A DNA stretch of 7,978 bases from Chloroflexi bacterium RBG_16_72_14 (GCA_001797035.1 MGOE01000001.1:1-7978); one strand, 5' to 3'. Positions 1 to 6,386 are shown, numbered from the stretch's first letter. Numbers and translations: made by a program. The notes: generated by a model not told the origin, from the letters alone.

Positions 1-609
1 GAGCGTGACCCGCCGGTCCGTGCGCCGGACGTCGCCCGCGGACGCGGCCATGCGCAGGATGGGCCGGTCCACGCCCCACGACACCGCCACGGTCGGCCCA
101 CCCGCGTCCGCCCCCCGCACGTCGACGGCCTCCGGTGCGCCGCCCGGCGCCCGCTCGCCCGTCCCGAATTCGCCCGCGGAGCCGTGGTGGTCGCGACAGG
201 CCACGAGCGGCACGAGCTCCAGCCGGACGCGACGCCCCGTGTCCGCGTCCAGCCGCCGCCAGCGGAGGACCGTCGCATTGGCGTCGTGGACCATGCACGC
301 TCGCAGCTCGAGGGAGACGCCGCGCACCTCCACGGACCGCACGTGGACCCCCGCCTGCTGGCCGGTCACCCACGCGAGCGGCTCGCCCTCGATGCGACCG
401 GGGGCGGTCTCGAGCCGGTCGAGCCGCAGGGTGGCGCCGTCCACCTCCAGCCGGGTCTCGACCGGTCCCACCAGGAGCAGCCGGCCGTCCGGCGGCCGGG
501 TCGCCGCGATCAGCCAGCCGTGGTAGCCGCGACTCGGCGGGCCGTCCTCGGGCCCCAGGGCGTACCCGCCCAGGCCGTTGGCGAGCAGCCACTCGCCGGC
601 GGCCGTCAC
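1..609 (-). CDS. Glycogen debranching enzyme (amylo-alpha-1,6-glucosidase), N-terminal part, cut by left edge
   Basis: Seen: an open frame of 203 codons runs from a GTG at 609 down to base 1 without a stop. It begins with GEWLLANGLGGYALG, followed by RGYHGWLIAATRPPDGRLLL and, near residue 135, LELVPLVACRDHHG. Known: these match the start of the N-terminal domain of bacterial/archaeal-type glycogen debranching enzymes (EWL-NGLGGYA, R-YHGLL-A--PP-GR, then a D-VPLV-YRD-H stretch). The catalytic glycosidase domain that removes alpha-1,6 branch residues should lie beyond the left edge, so activity cannot be judged. The GTG shares the bases GTGA with the stop of the upstream oxidase gene, which decides the start and suggests translational coupling. 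No clear Shine-Dalgarno sequence is visible. The domain call is from remembered family motifs and is fairly firm; the substrate (glycogen, trehalose-like or other glucan) is inferred. Confidence 0.85.
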   Translation of the reverse strand, partial: MTAAGEWLLANGLGGYALGPEDGPPSRGYHGWLIAATRPPDGRLLLVGPVETRLEVDGATLRLDRLETAPGRIEGEPLAWVTGQQAGVHVRSVEVRGVSLELRACMVHDANATVLRWRRLDADTGRRVRLELVPLVACRDHHGSAGEFGTGERAPGGAPEAVDVRGADAGGPTVAVSWGVDRPILRMAASAGDVRRTDRRVTL

Positions 610-1841
610 AGCCCGAACCGCTCGACCGCCTGGGCCGCCAGCCGCCCGCCGATCGCGAGCGAGCTCGTCGCCGCGGGGGAGGGCGCGCTGCGGACGTGGA
701 GGACCCGATCGCCCCCCGCCAGGTCGAAGTCGTCGACCAGTGAGCCGTCGCGCCCCAGCGCCTGCGCGCGCACGCCCGACGGCCCGAAGCGCAGCTGGTC
801 CGCCCGGATCTCCGGCACGTACCGCTGGAGCTCGCGGGTGAAGGCGCCCTTGCTGGCATCACGCCACATCTCGGCCGCGCCCATCCGCCAGAACCGTCGG
901 GCGAGGCGGAGGAACCCGGGGTTGGCCAGGGTCTCCGCGAGGTCACGCGGGGAGACGTCGAGACGCCGGTAGCCGGTCCGGGCGAAGGCGAGCACCGCGT
1001 TCGGCCCCGCCCACACCTCGCCGTCGATCCGGCGCGTGAAGTGGACGCCGAGGAACGGGAAGCGGGGATCGGGGACGGGGTAGAGGAGGCCCCGCACGAG
1101 ATGCCGCGCGTCGGGCGTGAGCGTGTAGTAGTCCCCCCGGAACGGGATGATCCGCGGGCTGTCCGGCGTCCGGTCGCCGGTGAGCGCGGCCACCCGGTCC
1201 GACCACAGCCCCGCGCACGCGATCACGGATCGCGCCTCGACCTCGCCGCGGGGCGTGGACAGCACGAGGCCGTCCGGCCGGCGGGCGATGGCGGCGACCG
1301 GGCACGCGAGCTCGACCGTCCCGCCGCGGGCGCGCACGTCATCGGCGTAGGCGGCGGTCACGCGCGCGAAGTCCACGATCCCGGTTCTCGGGCTCCACAG
1401 CGCCCGGATGCCCGCGGCGTGCGGTTCCAGCTCGCGGATCCGCTCGGGACCCACCTCCTCGAGGCCGTCGACGCCGTTGGCGAGGCCCCGCTCCCTGAGC
1501 GCGGCCAGGCGCGGCAGGCCGGACTCGTCGAGGGCGACCACCAGCTTGCCCGGGAACGCGATCGGGATGCCCCGGGCCTCGCAATACCGCTCCAGGAGCC
1601 CCTTGCCTTCGCGGCACAGGACCGCCTTCTGCGAGCCCGGCGCGTAGTACAGCCCCGCGTGGACGACACCCGAGTTGTGGCCCGACTGGTGGGCACCGAC
1701 CCGGTCCTCGCGCTCGAGCACGGTCACGTGCAGGCCCGGGCGGGCCTCGAGCAGCCGCAGCGCGGTCGCGAGGCCGACGATCCCGGCCCCGATGATCGCG
1801 ACGTCCGCGCGCTCGGGCGGGCCCTGGGTCGGAGCCTCCAT
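606..1841 (-). CDS. lhgO: L-2-hydroxyglutarate oxidase (FAD-dependent, DAO fold)
   Basis: The 411-residue protein has the family's usual length of about 400. Seen: an N-terminal Rossmann motif IIGAGIVGLATA (GxGxxG at 18-23), then HQSGHNSGVVHAGLYYAPGS (51-70), FRGDYYTLTP (235-244), PVPDPRFPFLGVHFTRRIDG (255-274), FGPSGVRAQALG (352-363) and a C-terminal APSPAATSSLAIG (386-398) next to the FAD site. Known: these blocks are typical of LhgO/YgaF, which oxidises L-2-hydroxyglutarate to 2-oxoglutarate and passes electrons to the quinone pool at the membrane. No csiD or gab genes are nearby, so the physiological route is open. The gene follows the Nudix gene after 89 bp and overlaps the debranching gene by 4 bp. 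Start: ATG at 1841 is the conventional choice, but a GTG two codons upstream (1847) sits exactly 6 bp after a TACAGT element and could be a leaderless start. Confidence 0.93.
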   Translation of the reverse strand: MEAPTQGPPERADVAIIGAGIVGLATALRLLEARPGLHVTVLEREDRVGAHQSGHNSGVVHAGLYYAPGSQKAVLCREGKGLLERYCEARGIPIAFPGKLVVALDESGLPRLAALRERGLANGVDGLEEVGPERIRELEPHAAGIRALWSPRTGIVDFARVTAAYADDVRARGGTVELACPVAAIARRPDGLVLSTPRGEVEARSVIACAGLWSDRVAALTGDRTPDSPRIIPFRGDYYTLTPDARHLVRGLLYPVPDPRFPFLGVHFTRRIDGEVWAGPNAVLAFARTGYRRLDVSPRDLAETLANPGFLRLARRFWRMGAAEMWRDASKGAFTRELQRYVPEIRADQLRFGPSGVRAQALGRDGSLVDDFDLAGGDRVLHVRSAPSPAATSSLAIGGRLAAQAVERFGL

Positions 1842-1853
1842 CGTCACGACCTG

Positions 1854-1859
1854 ACTGTA
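1854..1859 (-). promoter_or_regulatory. Putative -10 element (TACAGT) before lhgO
   Basis: On the minus strand TACAGT fits TANNNT. It ends 6 bp before the in-frame GTG at 1847 and 12 bp before the ATG at 1841. No good -35 hexamer is visible. The spacing equals that seen before tdk and the ABC ATPase gene, which favours a leaderless or near-leaderless transcript. It implies lhgO can be transcribed independently of the Nudix gene. Confidence 0.4.
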
Positions 1860-1930
1860 CGAGCCCCGCGGCGGGCGTGTGGCGCGTCCGCGCGAGGGCG
1901 TGGCGGGCGGTGGCGCGACCCGGTCGCGGG

Positions 1931-2401
1931 TCAGGCGCGCGCGAGCGACCGGAGCAGGCGGTCGACGAACTCGGCCTGGGCCGGGTTGAGACGGCGGCGC
2001 GCCTCGCCGGGTCGGAGCCAGGCGACGCGGTCGATCTCGGGGACGGCGATCCTGCGTCCGGAGCGCGGGGGCCACTCGAGGTCGACGGTCATGCTGCTGA
2101 TCGAGCGCGGGTCGAGGTCGCCCTCGACCGCCCACGCATGGACCACCTTGCCGGAGCGCATCCGGACCTCGCCGAGGTCGATGACCGGGCCATCGGGGGC
2201 CTCGTGGCCCAGCTCCTCGCGGTACTCGCGGCGGGCGGCGTCGAGGAGGTCCGCCTCGTCGTCGTGCGGTGCGCCCTTGGGCACGGACCATGCGCCCGTG
2301 TCGCGGCGCGCCCACATCGGGCCGCCCGGGTGGGCGACCAGGACCTCGACCCCGTCGTCGGAGCGACGGAACAGCAGCAGGCCTGCGGAGATCTTGGGCA
2401 T
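1931..2401 (-). CDS. Nudix hydrolase (MutT-like, about 155-residue family)
   Basis: The 156-residue protein starts MPKISAGLLLFRR and contains GGPMWARRDTGAWSVPKG (26-43), the Nudix helix REYREELG (58-65), GKVVHAWAVEGDLDP (84-98) and DLEWPPRSGRR (107-117). Known: this layout fits a small stand-alone Nudix family whose members begin MPK-SAGLL, which supports ATG 2401. Nudix enzymes hydrolyse nucleoside diphosphates linked to another group, with Mg2+ held by the glutamates of the box (here E59, E62, E63). The substrate cannot be read from sequence. Odd: between the box glycine (G43) and R58-E59 there are 14 residues where the consensus GX5EX7REUXEEXGU has 13, so the first conserved Glu is displaced or replaced. 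It lies between tdk and lhgO on the same strand but has its own likely promoter and a long upstream gap, so it probably starts its own unit. Confidence 0.92.
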   Translation of the reverse strand: MPKISAGLLLFRRSDDGVEVLVAHPGGPMWARRDTGAWSVPKGAPHDDEADLLDAARREYREELGHEAPDGPVIDLGEVRMRSGKVVHAWAVEGDLDPRSISSMTVDLEWPPRSGRRIAVPEIDRVAWLRPGEARRRLNPAQAEFVDRLLRSLARA

Positions 2402-2448
2402 GAGGGAATCCGAGACGCGGCGCACACGAAAGCGCCCGAAGGAACCGT

Positions 2449-2478
2449 ACCGTACCGTCACGCCCACGACACTGCCAA
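2449..2478 (-). promoter_or_regulatory. Putative sigma70-type promoter of the Nudix gene
   Basis: Read on the minus strand: TTGGCA (2478-2473), an 18-bp spacer, then TACGGT (2454-2449). This would start transcription near 2442, giving a leader of about 40 nt. The -10 lies within three tandem copies of the 5-mer ACCGT (plus strand, 2444-2458), so TACGGT occurs twice in phase. No clear ribosome binding site precedes ATG 2401. Confidence 0.4.
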
Positions 2479-2564
2479 GCAAGCTCGGCCTTGTCGCAGC
2501 GGCCCCGGTCTCCAGCCACCTCGTCGGCCTCGCGGCCATCGTGGCGGCGGTTCGGGGACCCGGT

Positions 2565-2582
2565 CCGATGATCACTCATCGG
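2565..2582. repeat. Inverted repeat, 7-bp arms, 4-bp loop
   Basis: CCGATGA (2565-2571), TCAC, TCATCGG (2576-2582) form a perfect dyad. No T-tract follows on either strand, so it is a poor intrinsic terminator; an operator or a random dyad are alternatives. It lies between the DnaA-box-like cluster and the Nudix promoter. Confidence 0.45.
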
Positions 2583-2653
2583 TCCGGCGTCGGTACCACC
2601 GGCCCCTTCGGGCAGACCGAACGATATCGGCCGGCCAGGAGGGCCACAACGGA

Positions 2654-2729
2654 GTTGTCCACGAACTTCGGGGAGTGGGGCGCGAAGTTGTCCACGAACG
2701 GTGGACAACGTGGACAACTTGTGGACGAT
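2654..2729. promoter_or_regulatory. Cluster of five DnaA-box-like 9-mers
   Basis: Seen: GTTGTCCAC occurs exactly at 2654-2662 and 2687-2695 on the plus strand, and as its complement GTGGACAAC at 2701-2709 and 2710-2718; a fifth, degenerate copy is GTGGACGAT (2721-2729). Read as DnaA boxes, all five (2655-2663, 2688-2696, 2700-2708, 2709-2717, 2720-2728) match TTGTCCACA, the form usual in high-GC bacteria, at 8 of 9 positions. A 13-mer GTTGTCCACGAAC is repeated exactly 33 bp apart (2654 and 2687). Copies two and three form a perfect 9-bp dyad around GAACG (2696-2700). A second dyad, AACTTCG/CGAAGTT (2664-2670 and 2683-2689), is nested inside. Inference: a DnaA-binding locus (regulatory, titrating or origin-like), or an operator for another dimeric regulator. 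Confidence 0.6.
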
Positions 2730-2732
2730 GTC

Positions 2733-2745
2733 GGGCCACCGGCCC
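2733..2745 (-). terminator. Possible short hairpin downstream of tdk
   Basis: GGGCC-ACC-GGCCC begins 16 bp past the tdk stop on the minus strand. The stem is only 5 bp and has no following T-run, so a terminator role is a guess from position and GC content. Confidence 0.2.
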
Positions 2746-2761
2746 CCTGCGACCGGGCGGA

Positions 2762-3397
2762 TCAGCCCTCGTCTGCGACCACACCCCGCGCCGCGCGGGC
2801 GGGCGCGATCTCGTGGTGGCGCAGGCAGCGTGCCTCGTACGACTCCACCGCGGCCGGGCTCTCGAACCCCCCGATCACGATCAGCGGGTCGTCGATCGCG
2901 GCGGGCCGCCCGCCGACCAGGCGCTGGGTGCGGGTCGCGTTCTCGCCGCACACGACGCAGATCGCGGTGAGCATCGTGATCTCGTCCGAGAGCGCGAGGA
3001 GCTGGGGCATCGCCCCGAACGGGCGGCCAGCGAAGTCGGTGTTGAGGCCGCTGGCGATGACATGGCGCCCGCTCTGGCGGAGCGTCTCGACCACGCGGAT
3101 GATGCTGTCGTCGAAGAACTGCGCCTCCTCGATGCCCACCAGGTCCACGTCGCGCTCGCGCGCGAGCGACAGGATCCGCACGGGCTCCGACCTGGGGACC
3201 AGCTCGGACGGGTAGCGCGCCTTGCTCCGGCTCTCCGCGTACTCGGCGGGGGTCCGGTCATCCACGTCGGGGCGGACGAGCAGGATGCGGCGCTTCGCGA
3301 TCTCGGCCCGGCGCAGGAGGCGGAGCATCTCGTCGGTCTTGCCCGACGACATGCAGCCGGCGATGACGTGGAGCCACGGGTCGGCGCGGTACAGCAC
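2762..3397 (-). CDS. tdk: Thymidine kinase (class II, TK1-like)
   Basis: The 211-residue protein phosphorylates thymidine to dTMP with ATP in the pyrimidine salvage pathway. Seen: P-loop GCMSSGKT (14-21), a following helix MLRLLRRAEIAKRRILLVRPDVD, IEEAQFFD (89-96) with the catalytic base expected at E91, then GLNTDFAGRPFGAMPQLLAL (117-136) and the zinc ribbon C147-x2-C150 with C191-x2-H194. ATRTQRLV (154-161) is also typical. The length is normal for the family (about 190-210). Start: GTG at 3397, because the domain begins almost at once and a TACGAT element lies 6 bp upstream. The longer open frame to 3643 has an Arg/Ser-rich, non-protein-like extension and would run into the divergent gene. 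Minor oddities: Glu at position 90 where Asp is common, and a few extra residues (FESPAAVES) before the second zinc pair. Confidence 0.95.
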   Translation of the reverse strand: MLYRADPWLHVIAGCMSSGKTDEMLRLLRRAEIAKRRILLVRPDVDDRTPAEYAESRSKARYPSELVPRSEPVRILSLARERDVDLVGIEEAQFFDDSIIRVVETLRQSGRHVIASGLNTDFAGRPFGAMPQLLALSDEITMLTAICVVCGENATRTQRLVGGRPAAIDDPLIVIGGFESPAAVESYEARCLRHHEIAPARAARGVVADEG

Positions 3398-3403
3398 GGA
3401 CCG

Positions 3404-3409
3404 ATCGTA
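3404..3409 (-). promoter_or_regulatory. Putative -10 element (TACGAT) before tdk
   Basis: On the minus strand TACGAT is followed by six bases and then the GTG start at 3397, placing the expected transcription start at or next to the start codon. There is no recognisable -35 hexamer and no Shine-Dalgarno sequence, consistent with a leaderless mRNA. Confidence 0.45.
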
Positions 3410-3500
3410 CCGGCTCGCGGGCGGGCGCGGGACGGAGGTCCGGGAGCGGGGTCGAGGTCGGCTCCGGGTTCGGAGGCCACGGCGCCGGGTGTTCCGCCCA

Positions 3501-3529
3501 TTGGCGGATCGCAGCCGGGCATGCAAGAT
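3501..3529 (+). promoter_or_regulatory. Putative promoter of the diguanylate cyclase gene
   Basis: TTGGCG (3501-3506), a 17-bp spacer and CAAGAT (3524-3529) precede ATG 3537 by 7 bp. The -35 is reasonable; the -10 matches TATAAT at only three positions (A2, A5, T6). The position again implies a leaderless transcript. It lies in the 139-bp gap shared with the divergent tdk gene. Confidence 0.3.
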
Positions 3530-3536
3530 ACGGCGC

Positions 3537-4496
3537 ATGGACCGCCTGCCGGACGCTGCGGGCGACAGGCAACCGGCCCGCGCCCTGCCGTTCGTCGCCG
3601 CCGACGAGCGCTTCCTCGACCTCGTCCGCCTCGTCCCGGCCATCGTCTGGGAGGCCGACGGCGAGGACTACCGGATGACGTTCGTGTCGGAGCGTTGCCG
3701 GGACCTGCTCGGATACGAGCCCGAGGCATGGCTCACCGAGCCCGGCTTCTGGGAGACGCACCTCCACCCCGATGACCGGATCGCGGCGATCGTGGCCGCG
3801 GACGAGGCGATCGAGGGGGTGAGCGACACCCGGCTGGAGTACCGGTTCCGGGCCGCGGACGGGACGTACCGCTGGTTCCACGACGCGATCCAGGTCGTCA
3901 GGGACGCCGGCGGCGCCCGGCGCCTCGTCGGCGTGATGCTGGACATCACCGAGCAGAAGGCGCTCGAGGAGCGCCTCGCGCACGCCGCGAGCCACGATTC
4001 GCTGACCGGGCTGCGCAACCGGGCCGAGCTGCTGGCGACGGCGTCCGCGCTGCTCGCCGACGCGGCGGCGTTGCCGGTCGGGGTGCTGTTCATCGACCTC
4101 GACGGGTTCAAGGCGCTCAACGACCGCCTCGGCCACCAGGCCGGCGACGCGGTCCTCCGGGTGGTCGCGGCCCGTCTTGCGGGCGCGGTAAGGGGCGAGG
4201 ACATCGTCGGCCGGATCGGCGGCGACGAGTTCGTGGTCGTCGTGCCCCGGGCCACTGTGGGCGGCGTGCGGGCGCTGGCCGCGCGGACGCGCCGGTCGGT
4301 GCTCGGGGAGATCAGCCTCGGCGATGCCCCCCTGGCCGTCACGGCGAGCATCGGGACGGCCATCTCGTCGCCCGGGGACTCGGTCGACCACCTGTTCGAT
4401 CGGGCGGATCGCGCGATGTACCGGTCGAAGCGCCGTGGGCGCGGCGTCCCCGGATCCCGCCCGAACAGGCGCGCCCCGGCGACGTCGCCGGGCTGA
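3537..4496 (+). CDS. PAS-GGDEF diguanylate cyclase
   Basis: The 319-residue protein would make cyclic di-GMP from two GTP in response to a signal sensed by its PAS domain. Seen: a PAS/PAC region at about 25-140 (LVPAIVWEADGEDYRMTFVS, LLGYEP, HLHPDDR, YRFRAADGTYRWFHD, GVMLDITEQK), then a GGDEF domain from about 150: DSLTGLRNR (154-162), FIDLDGFKALND (185-196, metal ligand expected at D187), an intact GGDEF at 228-232, and SIGTA and DRADRAMYRSKRRGR near the end. The inhibitory I-site RxxD is present as R219-G-E-D222, five residues before GGDEF, so product feedback inhibition is expected. There is no membrane segment or signal peptide, so it is likely cytosolic. It lies divergent from tdk and 58 bp before the ABC transporter genes. 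The PAS ligand is unknown. The basic C-terminal tail after residue 298 is outside the domain. Confidence 0.94.
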   Translation: MDRLPDAAGDRQPARALPFVAADERFLDLVRLVPAIVWEADGEDYRMTFVSERCRDLLGYEPEAWLTEPGFWETHLHPDDRIAAIVAADEAIEGVSDTRLEYRFRAADGTYRWFHDAIQVVRDAGGARRLVGVMLDITEQKALEERLAHAASHDSLTGLRNRAELLATASALLADAAALPVGVLFIDLDGFKALNDRLGHQAGDAVLRVVAARLAGAVRGEDIVGRIGGDEFVVVVPRATVGGVRALAARTRRSVLGEISLGDAPLAVTASIGTAISSPGDSVDHLFDRADRAMYRSKRRGRGVPGSRPNRRAPATSPG

Positions 4497-4518
4497 ACGC
4501 CACGCCGGGCTCGCCCGT

Positions 4519-4548
4519 CGCACGCGGTGCGCTGCCAGCCCGTAGCCT
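4519..4548 (+). promoter_or_regulatory. Putative -10 (TAGCCT) and small dyad before the ABC ATPase gene
   Basis: TAGCCT (4543-4548) is followed by six bases and ATG 4555, the same spacing as before tdk. A 5-bp dyad CGCAC-GCG-GTGCG (4519-4531) lies where a -35 would be and could be an operator or a weak hairpin. No -35 consensus or Shine-Dalgarno sequence is visible. Confidence 0.4.
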
Positions 4549-4554
4549 TGCGTC

Positions 4555-5583
4555 ATGGGCGTGATCGCGACCGAGGGGCTGACCAAGCATTACCATGCCA
4601 CCGGGCCGACGGGGCGCCTGGGCGACGCGCTGGGGCGGCGCCGGATGCAGGGACGCGGCGGCGGCACGATCCGGGCGCTCCAGGACGTCACGCTCGACGT
4701 CCGCGAGGGCGAGGTGTTCGGCTTCCTCGGCCCCAACGGCGCCGGCAAGAGCACGCTGATCCGGCTGCTGCTCGGGTTCCTGCACCCGACGGCCGGCGGC
4801 GCCACGGTGCTCGGCCTCGACATCGTGCGCGAGTCGGTCGCGATCCGGGCACGGGTCGGCTACCTGCCCGGCGGCATCGCGCTGTACGACAGCCTCACCG
4901 GGGAGCGGCACCTCGACTACCTGGCGGAGCTGTCGGCCCGGGAGCCTGTCCGCCGCGAAGCCCTGTGCGACCGCCTCGAGCTGTCGCCACGCACCCTGCG
5001 CCGGCCGATCCGCGACTACTCGCGCGGCATGCGCCAGAAGATCGGCATCGTGCAGGCCCTCCAGCATGACCCGGAGCTGGCGATCCTCGACGAGCCGTCC
5101 GAGGGCCTCGACCCGCTGATGCAGCGCGCCTTCTACGACATCCTCGACGACTTCCGCCGCGACGGCCGGACCGTGTTCCTGTCCTCGCACGTGCTGGCCG
5201 AGGTGGAGCGCGTCTGCGACCGCGTGGCGATCGTGCGCGCCGGCCGCCTGGTCGCGCTCGAGGACGTGGCCGGGCTGCTCCGGCGTCGCAAGCGCCGCGT
5301 GGAGATCGAGCTGGACGGCCCGGCGCCGGACCTGTCGGCCGTGCCCGGCATCAGCGAGCTCGTGGTCGGGGAGCGGCGGGTCGCGTGCGCGCTCGAGGGC
5401 GACCCGCGGCCGCTGCTGGCCGCGCTCGGCGGCGCGCCCGTCACGGACGTCACGATCGAGCCCGCCCGGCTCGAGGACGCGTTCCTCGAGCTGTACGCGG
5501 GCGAGGAGGCCGCCGAGGCCGCCGACGACGCAGCCGGCGGCGACGACGCGAGCGGGCTGATCGCCCCGTTGGCCGGGCGATGA
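4555..5583 (+). CDS. ABC transporter ATP-binding protein (ABC-2 exporter type)
   Basis: The 342-residue ATPase would power the permease encoded next to it. Seen: Walker A GPNGAGKST (59-67), VGYLPGG (101-107) at the Q-loop position with no glutamine, signature YSRGMRQK (155-162), Walker B ELAILDEP (174-181), D-loop SEGLDP (182-187) and H-loop SSH (210-212). A C-terminal accessory domain follows (about 245-315), ending with IEPARLEDAFLELY as in drug/lipid exporters of this type. The variant signature and Q-loop are common in this subfamily. Odd: after TKHYH (10-14) there is a Gly/Arg-rich stretch to about residue 38 before the usual IRALQDVTLDV strand, roughly 25 residues more than normal. The tail from 317 is Ala/Asp/Glu-rich. 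The stop overlaps the permease start (ATGA), so the two are coupled. The substrate is unknown. Confidence 0.94.
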   Translation: MGVIATEGLTKHYHATGPTGRLGDALGRRRMQGRGGGTIRALQDVTLDVREGEVFGFLGPNGAGKSTLIRLLLGFLHPTAGGATVLGLDIVRESVAIRARVGYLPGGIALYDSLTGERHLDYLAELSAREPVRREALCDRLELSPRTLRRPIRDYSRGMRQKIGIVQALQHDPELAILDEPSEGLDPLMQRAFYDILDDFRRDGRTVFLSSHVLAEVERVCDRVAIVRAGRLVALEDVAGLLRRRKRRVEIELDGPAPDLSAVPGISELVVGERRVACALEGDPRPLLAALGGAPVTDVTIEPARLEDAFLELYAGEEAAEAADDAAGGDDASGLIAPLAGR

Positions 5584-6386
5584 TCAACGGCCCGCTGCTC
5601 CGCCGGACCTGGCGTGCGCACGGCGCGCGCATCGGGGTGGTCGCGATCGCGCTCGGGATCTGGGCGTTCCTGATGCCCGTCATCTATGCCACCTTCGGGC
5701 GCGAGATGGAGGCGATCATCGAGTCCGGGATCATCCCCGAGGCGATGCTGCAGCTGATGGGCGGCGGCGTGTTCGGGCTCGATGCGTCGATCGCGCTGGG
5801 CACCGGCCACCCGTTCGCGATCGTGCTCCAGGTCGTCTACCCGGTCGGGTTCGCGGCCGCCTCGATCGCCGGAGAGCGGCATCGGGGCACGCTCGAGGTG
5901 CTGCTGTCGCGTCCGCTGTCGCGGCGGTCGGTGTTCGTCACCCTGCTGGTGGCGATCCTCGGCATTGCCGTCGTGACCACGGGCGCGACGGTGGTCGGCA
6001 CGCTCGTGGGCGCGGCGGCGTACGGGCTCGTCGGCGAGCTCGACCTCGCCCAGCACGCGTTCCTGGTGCTCAACACCATCCTCCTGCTGGCCGCCCTGAC
6101 CGGCGTGTCGCTCGCGCTGTCGGCGTCCTTCGACCGGCCGACGCCGGCGATCGGGATCGGCCTCGCGATCGTCCTGGTCGGCTACGTCCTCGAGATCCTC
6201 GGCCAGCTGTGGCCGGACGCCGAGTTCCTGGGGCCGTACTCGCCGTTCCACTACCTGCGCCCGTTCGAGATCCTGCGCGGGCGGGGGGAGGTGTCGGACC
6301 TGGCGGTGCTGGGCGCCGTGTTCGTGGTCTCCGTCGCCTACGGCCTGTGGCGCTTCCCGCGCCGGGACCTGGCCGCTCCCACCTGA
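5580..6386 (+). CDS. ABC-2 type transporter permease
   Basis: The 268-residue membrane protein is the transport channel partner of the preceding ATPase. Seen: six hydrophobic segments at about 17-38, 75-97, 118-148, 157-183, 188-210 and 239-257. Between the second and third lies the cytoplasmic coupling-type motif GERHRGTLEVLLSRPLSRR (98-116), typical of ABC-2 permeases. The ATG at 5580 shares ATGA with the ATPase stop, fixing the start and indicating translational coupling and 1:1 production. One ATPase and one permease gene suggest a homodimeric exporter (two of each). Family members export drugs, lipids or peptides; nothing here points to one. No accessory regulator is directly linked; the TipAS-type regulator lies about 1 kb downstream. 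Confidence 0.93.
   Translation: MINGPLLRRTWRAHGARIGVVAIALGIWAFLMPVIYATFGREMEAIIESGIIPEAMLQLMGGGVFGLDASIALGTGHPFAIVLQVVYPVGFAAASIAGERHRGTLEVLLSRPLSRRSVFVTLLVAILGIAVVTTGATVVGTLVGAAAYGLVGELDLAQHAFLVLNTILLLAALTGVSLALSASFDRPTPAIGIGLAIVLVGYVLEILGQLWPDAEFLGPYSPFHYLRPFEILRGRGEVSDLAVLGAVFVVSVAYGLWRFPRRDLAAPT

Larger units (their letters stand above)
2402..2761. other. 360-bp non-coding region between the Nudix gene and tdk
   Basis: No frame here shows recognisable protein; the open frames crossing it give Arg/Pro/Ser-rich low-complexity translations typical of out-of-frame GC-rich DNA. It holds, from left to right: the Nudix promoter with tandem ACCGT repeats (2444-2478), a perfect 7-bp inverted repeat (2565-2582), a cluster of DnaA-box-like sites (2654-2729) and a short hairpin just after the tdk stop (2733-2745). 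At 360 bp it is unusually large for this dense window. Confidence 0.75.

Noticed and set aside
2402..2761. A chromosomal origin (oriC) in the DnaA-box-like gap
   Set aside because: There is no dnaA, dnaN, rpmH or gyrB nearby and no clear AT-rich unwinding element; kept only as one possible reading of the cluster, not called as an origin.
2572..2784. A 70-codon minus-strand ORF covering the DnaA-box-like repeats
   Set aside because: The translation is Arg/Ser/Trp-rich and its repeats come from the DNA repeats themselves; it overlaps the tdk end and has no ribosome site.
606..2951. A single 781-codon minus-strand frame containing lhgO
   Set aside because: Only the part from 1847/1841 downward resembles protein; the upstream half is Arg/Pro/Gly-rich, antiparallel in content to a real family, and overlaps the well-supported Nudix gene and tdk end in another frame.
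1041..3215. A 724-codon plus-strand frame, and a 632-codon frame at 1877-3775
   Set aside because: Both lie antisense to lhgO, the Nudix gene and tdk, which have clear family motifs; they are typical GC-rich shadow frames.
3258..4586. Long minus-strand frame opposite the diguanylate cyclase
   Set aside because: The plus strand encodes intact PAS and GGDEF motifs; the antisense translation has no recognisable domain.
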